From: Dyella sp. 2HG41-7
Lineage (GTDB): Bacteria; Pseudomonadota; Gammaproteobacteria; Xanthomonadales; Rhodanobacteraceae
Assembly: GCF_021390675.1 (NCBI RefSeq)
Contig: NZ_JAJEJV010000004.1
Span: 3,286,001 to 3,350,000, forward strand
Length of the DNA stretch: 64,000 nucleotides
Direction of reading: 5' to 3'
This document shows, piece by piece, positions 37,614-45,247 of this stretch. A program made the translations under genes and the position numbers. Position 1 is the first letter of the stretch. The number at the start of each line of letters is the position of its first letter. The notes below the pieces were generated by a model. That model saw only the letters and a list, made by a program, of their open reading frames with translations. It was not told where the DNA came from and searched no databases.

Positions 37614-38903
37614 TCAATGCCCGGTTTCGCTTTCCATCGGCGGAGCAGCCGGTGCGATGGCTGCGCCCGTCACGCGGCGGTTGACGAAATACATCAACAC
37701 GAACGACAGCAGCGTGGTGCAGACAAGCACGTCGCCCAGTATTTCGAAATGCAGCAGGCGACCGTCGCTCGCTTGCGCCACCACCAAGCCACCGAGCATC
37801 GCCGCAAGACCACCCGACATTTGCTGCAACGACGAACTGATCGACATGTACGCGCCGCGGTCGGCCGGTTTCGGCAACGCCGACATCAATGCCGACGACG
37901 AAATCATGCGCGAGAAAATGCCGATCTGTAGCAACGCACTGATCAGGATCAGCATCCACAACCCAACATTCGACATGCGCGTGTAGATCAACACCATCAC
38001 AATCGTCGCCGCGCAACCGAACGCGAACACTCGGTACTTGCCGAACGCGTCGCTGGCTCGCCCGATCAACGGGCCCATAAACGCCGAGACCAGCCCCGTC
38101 ACCAGATACACGATCGACAGCTGATCCACCGAAATGCCGACGTTATGCACGATAAACAGCGTGGAATACGGCATCAGCAAAAAGCCGCCGATGGTCAACA
38201 TCGCGGTGGTCGCAAAACCGATCAGATAGGGGCGCGTCGTGAGCGTTTGCAGCAAGTGATGCAGCGGATTGCGGTCAGGATGCAGGGTCAGGTGCGCATT
38301 CACCGGGCGCAGTCGTCCAAAGATGATGCCGCCGACCAGCGCACACACGGCCACGATCAGGAAGAACGGGGAATTCCAGCCCCAACGACTCGACATCCAC
38401 AAGCTCAGCGGCAAGCCCAGCACCGTGCTGGCCGCGAAAGCCGTTTGAATAAATCCCATCACGCGACCGCGCATCGAGAGCGGAAAGAGATCCGTGACGA
38501 TCGCCATCGACGCCGCGCTCACCACACCGGCGAACAAACCCGTCACCATGCGCGCCAGCAGCAGCGTGATGTAGGTATGCGCCAACGCGCAAAGCAAAGT
38601 GCCTGTCATGAAGCCGGTGTAGAAGATCAGCAGCAGTTTCTTTCGATCGAAGCGATCGGCGAAACCCGCCGCGAGAATGCCCGACACGCCAGCCGCGAAC
38701 GCATACGCCGACACCACGTCGCCGAATTGGCCGGGCGTGATGTGCAACGCCGGCGTGACCAGCGCGCCCAATGGCGCTAGCAGCATGAAATCCAGCACGA
38801 TGGTGAACTGCAAAAACGCCAGCACGGCCACCACGAATTTCTGATAGCCGGAAAAACCCGTGCCGCCCGATCCGGCGGTTTGTATCGACGAACTATGGGT
38901 CAC
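37614..38903 (-). CDS. MFS transporter (DHA1-type multidrug/metabolite exporter)
   Basis: A 429-residue major-facilitator protein with 12 predicted helices. Helix 1 reads KFVVAVLAFLQFTIVLDFMLLAPLGALVTPAL, and loop 2-3 GFADRFDRKKLLLIFY matches the MFS GxxxDRxGRR motif A. The sequence ends in a short cytoplasmic tail. The GTG start has AGGAG six bases upstream on the minus strand. It resembles predicted drug or sugar-like exporters, but the substrate is unknown. Its promoter overlaps a perfect palindrome (38971-38984), so it is likely held by a repressor encoded elsewhere. Confidence 0.88.
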   Translation of the reverse strand: MTHSSSIQTAGSGGTGFSGYQKFVVAVLAFLQFTIVLDFMLLAPLGALVTPALHITPGQFGDVVSAYAFAAGVSGILAAGFADRFDRKKLLLIFYTGFMTGTLLCALAHTYITLLLARMVTGLFAGVVSAASMAIVTDLFPLSMRGRVMGFIQTAFAASTVLGLPLSLWMSSRWGWNSPFFLIVAVCALVGGIIFGRLRPVNAHLTLHPDRNPLHHLLQTLTTRPYLIGFATTAMLTIGGFLLMPYSTLFIVHNVGISVDQLSIVYLVTGLVSAFMGPLIGRASDAFGKYRVFAFGCAATIVMVLIYTRMSNVGLWMLILISALLQIGIFSRMISSSALMSALPKPADRGAYMSISSSLQQMSGGLAAMLGGLVVAQASDGRLLHFEILGDVLVCTTLLSFVLMYFVNRRVTGAAIAPAAPPMESETGH

Positions 38904-38960
38904 AAAAAGCTCCTAGGGCACATCGATGCCGAATGCCGGGGGACCTGGGGACAGTAACGC

Positions 38961-38989
38961 ACGATATAACTTCGATATATCGAAATCAA
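38961..38989 (-). promoter_or_regulatory. promoter of the MFS gene with palindromic operator
   Basis: On the minus strand TTGATT (38989-38984) and TATCGT (38966-38961) form -35 and -10 elements 17 bases apart. The spacer holds the perfect 14-base palindrome TTCGATATATCGAA (38971-38984). A repressor dimer sitting there would block RNA polymerase, the usual layout for TetR-, MarR- or PadR-type control of exporters. No such regulator is encoded next to the gene in this window. Confidence 0.55.
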
Positions 38990-39111
38990 GTACCCCGAGA
39001 ACTAACGAAAGACATACTCCCGACGTAGTGTCGAATAATCCGCATGGCTACATCACATCGACGAGCGATTGCGATTGATTCCGACATGTCGCTGCGTTAG
39101 CGTTGCCGGCC

Positions 39112-39369
39112 ATGGCCAAACCCACTTCCGCACCCGCCCAAACGCCCCCCGTCGCCGACTTCGAGCACTCGCTCGACGAACTGGAACAACTGGTCGGGCG
39201 CATGGAGGGTGGCGAAATGAGTCTGGACGAATCGCTGAGCGCCTTCGAGCGAGGCGTTGGCCTGTATCGTCACTGCCAGCAGGCGCTCGACCAGGCTGAA
39301 CTGCGCGTGCGCCTTCTGCTCGATCCAGACGCGCCGGACACCGCCGAACCGTTCAAGCCCGAAGCGTAA
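39112..39369 (+). CDS. xseB: exodeoxyribonuclease VII small subunit
   Basis: An 85-residue, highly helical acidic protein: [43 protein letters not shown] is the XseB core. It complexes with XseA to degrade single-stranded DNA. The ATG at 39112 lacks a clear Shine-Dalgarno; TTG 39103 is possible. In many gammaproteobacteria it is followed by ispA and dxs, but here it stands alone before a minus-strand DUF4870 gene. Confidence 0.93.
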   Translation: MAKPTSAPAQTPPVADFEHSLDELEQLVGRMEGGEMSLDESLSAFERGVGLYRHCQQALDQAELRVRLLLDPDAPDTAEPFKPEA

Positions 39370-39434
39370 GAGCGGTTTTCTTGTTTGACGCAATCCGACG
39401 GGCGGCGCATCGGCCGCCCCTCTTGGCGCATCGG

Positions 39435-39869
39435 TTACTTGATGAGCCGCAATGCAAACGGATAGCGATAGCGCACGCCTTCGTTGGCCTTCATCCCTGC
39501 AACAACCGTGAGCACTAGCCACGCAATCCAAATGATCACCCACATCGGAATCGCGATGATCAATCCGATGCCGAAGGTGACGATGGAAAGAATCAGCAGC
39601 ACCAGCGTCGCGATCGCCACAGTGATATTGAAATTCAGCGCTTCCTTCGCCTGATCATTGACGAAAGGCATGGTGTCTTTCTTCACCAGCCAGATCACCA
39701 ACGGACCGATGAAACAGGCCCAGCCATGGCCGAACGTAACGGTAACCAAGGCGCCCAGCAGCGCGGAGAGGTGAGCCATCATGGCCCAGGTGCGCTCTTC
39801 GGCCGGGATGTCCCCACCGTAGGGTTCGCTCGGTGGAGGCGGTACAACGGACTCGGGCGGAACGCTCAT
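39435..39869 (-). CDS. DUF4870-family membrane protein
   Basis: A 144-residue protein of the DUF4870 family (now often called Tic20-like). Residues 20-60 contain RTWAMMAHLSALLGALVTVTFGHGWACFIGPLVIWLVKKDTMPFVNDQAKEALNFN, the family signature, followed by two further membrane helices and a Tyr/Arg-rich tail. I start at the second Met (39869), with GGAG six bases upstream; the first Met directly abuts the GGAG. It has four predicted helices and no known function. The N-terminal 25 residues are Pro-rich. Confidence 0.88.
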   Translation of the reverse strand: MSVPPESVVPPPPSEPYGGDIPAEERTWAMMAHLSALLGALVTVTFGHGWACFIGPLVIWLVKKDTMPFVNDQAKEALNFNITVAIATLVLLILSIVTFGIGLIIAIPMWVIIWIAWLVLTVVAGMKANEGVRYRYPFALRLIK

Positions 39870-39984
39870 ACGCATCTCCTTTCAAGTCGTGCAAACGCCG
39901 GCCAGTGCCGGTGTTTGCATCCTAGCAGCCGGCGCAATGTCCTGCCGTGGTGCTTGTGGCCTACTTTTGTGAACGAGCGCCGCG

Positions 39985-41355
39985 TTATTCGCCTGCGATG
40001 GTCATGCGATCGAGCAGAATCGAACCGGTCAGCAGATGCGAACGTTTGTCCACGTCGCCACCCACCGCCACGATGCCCATAAACATCTCGCGCAGATTCG
40101 CCGCGATGGTGATTTCTTCCACGGGATAAGCGATTTCCCCGTTTTCCACCCAGAAACCCGCCGCGCCGCGCGAATAATCGCCGGTAATGGTGTTGACGCC
40201 CTGCCCCATCACTTCGGTGACCAACAAACCGGTGCCGAGGCGACGCAACATGCCGCGGAAATCGTCTGCCGCACCGCCGTCGCCGTGACCGGGCTCGACC
40301 ACCAGATTGTGAATGCCGCCGGCGTTGCCGGTGGACTCCAGGCCAAGCTTGCGCGCGGAATAGCTGCCGAGGATGTAACGCGCCAACACACCGTTTTCGA
40401 CCAGCACGCTATCGCGCGTCGCCACGCCTTCCGCATCGAACGCGCCCGATCCCTGACCGCGCATCACATGCGGACGCTCGACGATGTTGAGCCACGACGG
40501 CATCACTTGCTTGCCGGCGTGATCGAGCAGAAAACTTGCATGGCGATACAGCGCGCCGCCGCTGACTGCGCCGATCAGATGTCCGATCAAACCGCGCGCA
40601 ATCTCCGGCACAAACATCACCGGCGATTGCTGCGTCGACAAACGGCGCGCGCCGATGCGCGCCAAGGTGCGCTCCGCAGCTTTATCGCCAAGCGCTTTGG
40701 CGTTCATAAAATCACTTGCGCTGCGCACGCTGTCGTACCAGTAATCGCGTTGCATGCCCGATTCATCGCCTGCGATCAACGCGACCGACAGCGAATGCCG
40801 CGTACCGCGCTCGCGTCCTACGAAACCATGCGAATTGGCGTAGACCGAAACGCTTTCTCCCGCCTGCACGCTCGCGCCATCGGAATTGGTGATGCCGGCG
40901 TGCGCGCGGCCGGCCGCTTCGATCTCCTGACCGAGCGCGATCGCATCAGCGGTATCGATCGCCCATGGATGCCACAAATCGAGATCGGGAAACGTCGTCG
41001 CCATGCGCGACGCATCGGCCAAGCCGGAAGCCTCGTCTTCTTCAGTAAAGCGCGCGATGGCGCAAGCCTGATCAAGCGTCGCCTGAATGGAATCGGCGTT
41101 GAGATCGGCGGTACTCGCGGAGCCTTTGCGTTTGCCGAAATAGACAGTCAGACCGAAGCCACGGTCGCGCGTGTGTTCGACCGTTTCCACCTCGCCCAAA
41201 CGCACGTTCACATTGAGTCCGGTGTCGATGCTGGCGGAGACCTCCGCCTGCGTGGCGCCGGCGGCACGGGCGCGGCGGATCACGTCTTCGGCCAGTTCGG
41301 ACAGTCGGTCGAGTTCGCGCTGGCTGGCGTCCTGGCTGGTCACAACATCGCTCAC
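39985..41355 (-). CDS. pmbA: metalloprotease-like protein TldE/PmbA
   Basis: A 456-residue protein, partner of TldD in a heterodimeric protease that processes peptide antibiotics (microcin B17) and degrades CcdA in E. coli. Motifs: LGEVETVEHTRDRGFGLTVYFGKRKGSASTAD at the N-terminus and ITGDYSRGAAGFWVENGEIAYPVEEITIA at the C-terminus are typical PmbA. PmbA lacks the zinc-binding HExxxH that TldD carries. I start at GTG 41355, with AGGA seven bases upstream; the open frame extends another 140 codons without similarity. TldD is encoded 1.1 kb away on the same strand. Confidence 0.94.
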   Translation of the reverse strand: MSDVVTSQDASQRELDRLSELAEDVIRRARAAGATQAEVSASIDTGLNVNVRLGEVETVEHTRDRGFGLTVYFGKRKGSASTADLNADSIQATLDQACAIARFTEEDEASGLADASRMATTFPDLDLWHPWAIDTADAIALGQEIEAAGRAHAGITNSDGASVQAGESVSVYANSHGFVGRERGTRHSLSVALIAGDESGMQRDYWYDSVRSASDFMNAKALGDKAAERTLARIGARRLSTQQSPVMFVPEIARGLIGHLIGAVSGGALYRHASFLLDHAGKQVMPSWLNIVERPHVMRGQGSGAFDAEGVATRDSVLVENGVLARYILGSYSARKLGLESTGNAGGIHNLVVEPGHGDGGAADDFRGMLRRLGTGLLVTEVMGQGVNTITGDYSRGAAGFWVENGEIAYPVEEITIAANLREMFMGIVAVGGDVDKRSHLLTGSILLDRMTIAGE

Positions 41356-41454
41356 GTGAGTTTCCTGTAGGGCTAATGGATACAATAGGCAGACATGGGG
41401 CCGCCCAAGCCCGTTGCCAATGCTCAAACCCCCAAGGTTGCCACAGGAGCGGCC

Positions 41455-41712
41455 ATGTCCATAGCCACCGGCATCTATCGTCACTACAAAGGCCAGAGTT
41501 ATCGCGTGATCGGCACCGCCCGGCACAGCGAAACCATGGAGGAGCTCGTCGTCTACCAGGCGCTGTACGGCGATTACGGCCTGTGGGTGCGGCCGGCGAC
41601 GATGTTTGCCGAAACCGTGGAGCTGGAAGGCGAGCCTATCCCTCGCTTCGCCCTGATCGATGCCACGCCGCCTGTCGATTTCGCACAGATGGCCGACCGG
41701 AAAACACCGTGA
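41455..41712 (+). CDS. DUF1653 domain protein
   Basis: An 85-residue protein matching DUF1653: GIYRHYKGQSYRVIGTARHSETMEELVVYQALYGDYGLWVRPATMFAETVE. The family is small, beta-rich and of unknown function. AGGAG lies seven bases before the ATG at 41455; an earlier in-frame ATG at 41395 is less well placed. The stop overlaps the darP start (GTGA), so the two are coupled. A TACAAT at 41381-41386 may be the -10 for this pair. Confidence 0.88.
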   Translation: MSIATGIYRHYKGQSYRVIGTARHSETMEELVVYQALYGDYGLWVRPATMFAETVELEGEPIPRFALIDATPPVDFAQMADRKTP

Positions 41713-42236
41713 CACGCACTTACACCGACGACCCCGACCACGACTACGGCCCGACGCGTACACAACAGCGGCGCGATGCATTGGCCGTGCTGGCTTTCGC
41801 TATCCAATTGTCGGAGCTTCCGGCCAGCAAACTCGCCCGCGCCAACTTGCCGGAAGACGTGCTGCGCGAGATCGAAAATCTGCGCCGCATCACTTCGAAT
41901 ATCGCGCGCAAACGTCAGCTCGGTTTTCTAGCCAAAGTGATGCGCCGTCACGAGGACGAAGCGTTCGAAGGCGCACGCGCGCTGCTCGGCGAAAACCGCG
42001 ATCAACAACGCAAAGAAACCGCCGCGATGCATCGACTGGAAGCGATGCGCGAACGGTTGTTGGAAAACGACGACGCGCTGCAAGGACTGATCGATCAGCA
42101 TCCCTCGATCGATCGTCAGCATCTGCGCTCATTGATTCGCCAAGCACGCACCGAACGCGATGCGAACAAACCGCCGCGTGCGTATCGGGAGATCTTTCAG
42201 CTGCTGAAAGAACTCCCAGAAAGCGACACGCAATAG
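41709..42236 (+). CDS. darP: ribosome-associated protein DarP (YjgA family)
   Basis: A 175-residue helical, charged protein of the YjgA/DUF615 family: RTQQRRDALAVLAFAIQLSELPASKLARANLPEDVLREIENLRRITSNIARKRQLGFLAKVMRR is the conserved core. DarP associates with 50S assembly intermediates in E. coli. It starts at GTG, overlapping the DUF1653 gene's stop by four bases. Between pmbA and tldD this gene is a standing neighbour in many gammaproteobacteria. Confidence 0.92.
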   Translation: MTRTYTDDPDHDYGPTRTQQRRDALAVLAFAIQLSELPASKLARANLPEDVLREIENLRRITSNIARKRQLGFLAKVMRRHEDEAFEGARALLGENRDQQRKETAAMHRLEAMRERLLENDDALQGLIDQHPSIDRQHLRSLIRQARTERDANKPPRAYREIFQLLKELPESDTQ

Positions 42237-42270
42237 GCCTGCACCGCCAAGAAAGTTCAATACGCCCCAC

Positions 42271-42394
42271 CATCATTCCGGCGAAGGCCGGAATCCAGTT
42301 CAGACAAACAGTGCGTAGCACTCGACATAAAACATGTCATGTGTGCTTCGCACGACGTATTTAAACTGGATTCCGGCCTTCGCCGGAATGACGG
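42271..42394. repeat. nested palindromic MITE-like element
   Basis: Arms of about 30 bases (42271-42300 and 42365-42394) are inverted repeats differing by about one base near the end: left begins CATCATTCCGGCG, right ends CGCCGGAATGACGG. Each arm is itself a palindrome, ATTCCGGCgaagGCCGGAAT-like. The 62-base middle holds GTGCGTAGCAC and GTGCTTCGCAC hairpins. The core matches the short copy at 14681-14708. It lies just after darP and ends 64 bases from the tldD stop. No coding capacity. Confidence 0.8.
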
Positions 42395-42457
42395 TGGAGC
42401 GATAGTTACGTTTACGGCAAGACGAAATCGCTCGCTACGCCGTAGCTGAAGAAAGCA

Positions 42458-43897
42458 TCAGGACGCAGTACCACCCACGGTCATGCTTTCCACGCGCAAG
42501 GTCGGCTGACCCACACCAACCGGCACACTTTGCCCGTCCTTGCCGCACACACCGATGCCTTCGTCGAGCGCGAGATCGTTGCCGATCATCGACACGCGCG
42601 TGAGCACATCGGGGCCGCTACCGATCAACGTGGCGCCTTTTACAGGCGCGGTGACCTTACCGTCTTCGATGAGATACGCCTCGCTCGCGGAGAACACAAA
42701 CTTGCCGTTGGTGATGTCGACTTGGCCGCCGCCAAAGTTCACCGCGTACAAACCCTTCTTCACCGAACGGATGATTTCCTGGGGATCGTGTTGACCGTTG
42801 AGCATGTACGTATTGGTCATACGCGGCATCGGCAATTGCGCGAACGATTCGCGGCGGCCGTTGCCGGTGGGCGCCATGCCCATCAAGCGCGCATTGAGCT
42901 TGTCCTGCATATAACCTTTGAGAATGCCGTCTTCGATCAAGGTGGTGCACGAGGTGGGCGTGCCTTCATCGTCGACGCTGAGCGAGCCGCGGCGACCCGG
43001 CAAGGTGCCGTCATCCACCACGGTGACGCCTGGCGCGGCAACACGTTGACCGATGCGGCCGGCGAACGCAGAACTTCCCTTGCGATTGAAGTCGCCTTCC
43101 AAGCCGTGTCCGATGGCCTCGTGCAACAACACGCCCGGCCAACCGGGGCCGAGTACGACCGTCATCGCGCCAGCAGGCGCATCCACCGCATCGAGATTGA
43201 CCAACGCCTGGCGCACGGCTTCATCCGCAAACGCGGTGGCGCGACCGTTCTCCAACAATTCCCGATAACCATAACGACCGCCACCGCCTGCATAACCTTG
43301 TTCGCGTCGACCGTTCTGCTCGACGATCACTTGCACGCTCAATCGCACAAGCGGACGCACGTCCGCCGCGAGCGTACCGTCGGAGCCGGCGATCAGCACG
43401 GTATCGAGCGTGGCGCTCAAGCTCACGATCACTTGCTTGACGCGCGGATCGCGCGAGCGTGCGTACGCATCCACTTCGCGCAACACCGCGATCTTGTCGG
43501 GATTGGGCAGGCTTTCCACCGGATCGATCGCCGGATAAAGCGGCTTGACGCCATGCAACGCCAGCGGCTTGCCGGCGCCGTTGCCGCCATGCGCAATCGC
43601 CCGCGCCGCCTTGGACGCCTCCAGCAACTGCGGCAGCACGATTTCATCCGAATAGGCGAAACCGGTTTTCTCGCCGCTGATCGCACGTACGCCCACGCCT
43701 TGTTCGATGGAATGGGCGCCGTCCTTCACGATCCCCTCCTCCAGCACCCAGGATTCACTACGCGAATGCTGGAAATACAGGTCGGCGGCGTCGATCGAAG
43801 GCCCCATCAGCTGGGTGAACACGCGATCGAGGTCGCCGGTAGCGAGGCCGCCGGGGGTAAGCAGGCGACTTTCAGCCTGGGCGATAAGTGAATTCAT
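42458..43897 (-). CDS. tldD: metalloprotease TldD
   Basis: A 479-residue zinc protease, catalytic partner of PmbA/TldE. The zinc motif is [19 protein letters not shown], with His259-Glu260 and His264 (HExxxH). The C-terminal half has [40 protein letters not shown], the family signature. Length is normal. It starts with [13 protein letters not shown]. YhdP and RNase G lie downstream of its promoter side in the wider cluster, as in many gammaproteobacteria (rng-yhdP-tldD). Confidence 0.96.
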   Translation of the reverse strand: MNSLIAQAESRLLTPGGLATGDLDRVFTQLMGPSIDAADLYFQHSRSESWVLEEGIVKDGAHSIEQGVGVRAISGEKTGFAYSDEIVLPQLLEASKAARAIAHGGNGAGKPLALHGVKPLYPAIDPVESLPNPDKIAVLREVDAYARSRDPRVKQVIVSLSATLDTVLIAGSDGTLAADVRPLVRLSVQVIVEQNGRREQGYAGGGGRYGYRELLENGRATAFADEAVRQALVNLDAVDAPAGAMTVVLGPGWPGVLLHEAIGHGLEGDFNRKGSSAFAGRIGQRVAAPGVTVVDDGTLPGRRGSLSVDDEGTPTSCTTLIEDGILKGYMQDKLNARLMGMAPTGNGRRESFAQLPMPRMTNTYMLNGQHDPQEIIRSVKKGLYAVNFGGGQVDITNGKFVFSASEAYLIEDGKVTAPVKGATLIGSGPDVLTRVSMIGNDLALDEGIGVCGKDGQSVPVGVGQPTLRVESMTVGGTAS

Positions 43898-44045
43898 GAA
43901 AGATGGCCAGCGCTCTTAGGGTTAGTAGGACCGATCTGGGGTCGGGCCACCCAGTTTAAAACCCGCACGGGCACGCGGTCGATGTAGCCGCTACGATGGA
44001 TCAAACGCGGGCGCCCGCCCGTCCGTCTGCCTGTGAAGGAACACC

Positions 44046-45242
44046 ATGAGCGACACGCCCAAACCGGATTTGCTGGAAAAAATCATCGACCGCACGCTGA
44101 AAAGTCCGGTCGAAGAAACGCGCGAGTTGCTGCGCAGCGACGGCGAGCTCAAGCCTGGGCAAGGCACGGTCAGCAGCGTGATTGCGCTCTCGCTCGGCAT
44201 GCTGTGCCTGCTCGCGGTTTTGGCGTTCCACTTTCCGCAATATCTAACCACGCCGGATCTGCGCCACAAGTATTCGGTCGATGTGCTGCGGCAATTGCTG
44301 CTGGTTGGATTGCTGGTGGCCGGCGGCTTGTCGTTGGCCAATGTGATTTTGGGGCGGCGGCGCCAGATCAGCATGGTCGCGTTCGCGTTTGTCGTCATCG
44401 CTACCGCGTTGGGCGGATCGCGCGTGCCGGTCGGCAACTTTCCCGATCACACACCGTATATCGGGTTGGATTGGTTCATTCTGGATTTGCTGGGCTCGAC
44501 GCTTATTTTCGTCGTGATCGAAAAATTGTTTCCGCTCTACAAGCGGCAAGCGATCTTCCGCAAGGAGTGGCAGACGGATCTGAAGCATTTCGCCGTGAAT
44601 CACTTCATCGTCGGCTTGGCCTTGTTGACGGTGAACTTTTTGCTGCATCACTTGTTCGGCGGACTGCTCAGCAGTTCGTTCCAGCAATATGTGCAACACG
44701 TGCCGTTCCTGCCGCAATTACTGCTGTGCATTCTGGTGGCGGACCTCGCGCAATATTGGACGCATCGCGCGTATCACGAAGTGCCGTTCCTTTGGCGGTT
44801 TCACTCGGTGCACCACAGCGTAAAAACTATGGATTGGCTGGCCGGGTCGCGCCAACACATGCTTGAGCTGATCGCCACGCGCGTGTGCGTGCTCGCACCG
44901 CTTTATGTGCTGGGTTTCAGCGAAGGCGTGATGAATGCGTACATCATCGTGGTCGGCTTCCAGGCGGTGTTCAATCACGCCAACGTGCATTTGCCATGGG
45001 GACCGCTGAAATATATTTTCGTGACACCCAATTTCCATCACTGGCATCACGCATCCGACGACGAAGCGATCGACCGCAATTACGCGGCGCATTATGCGTT
45101 CCTCGATTACATCTTCGGCACCGCCGTCATGTCGAAGAATAAATTTCCGCAGAAGTACGGTGTCGTCGGCGATTACATGCCGGACGGTTTTATCCGGCAG
45201 CAACTCTTTCCCTTTCGCGGCAGCACCAAGCCGGTCGAATAA
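44046..45242 (+). CDS. sterol desaturase / fatty acid hydroxylase-superfamily membrane protein
   Basis: A 398-residue membrane protein with the eight-histidine di-iron motifs: HRAYHE, HSVHHS and FHHWHHA. Around them are four to six hydrophobic helices, plus extra N-terminal helices (residues about 42-65, 80-100 and 112-135) beyond the usual length. The superfamily hydroxylates or desaturates lipids (sterol, ornithine lipid, carotenoid or hopanoid carbon). No biosynthetic partner is adjacent, so the substrate is open. It is divergent from tldD and nearly touches yhdP, which is transcribed towards it. Confidence 0.88.
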   Translation: MSDTPKPDLLEKIIDRTLKSPVEETRELLRSDGELKPGQGTVSSVIALSLGMLCLLAVLAFHFPQYLTTPDLRHKYSVDVLRQLLLVGLLVAGGLSLANVILGRRRQISMVAFAFVVIATALGGSRVPVGNFPDHTPYIGLDWFILDLLGSTLIFVVIEKLFPLYKRQAIFRKEWQTDLKHFAVNHFIVGLALLTVNFLLHHLFGGLLSSSFQQYVQHVPFLPQLLLCILVADLAQYWTHRAYHEVPFLWRFHSVHHSVKTMDWLAGSRQHMLELIATRVCVLAPLYVLGFSEGVMNAYIIVVGFQAVFNHANVHLPWGPLKYIFVTPNFHHWHHASDDEAIDRNYAAHYAFLDYIFGTAVMSKNKFPQKYGVVGDYMPDGFIRQQLFPFRGSTKPVE

Positions 45243-45247
45243 GCCGC

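Noticed and set aside
41356-41781. N-terminal extension of pmbA to 41781
   Set aside because: The added 140 residues have no similarity and overlap the DUF1653 gene; GTG 41355 has a good ribosome site.
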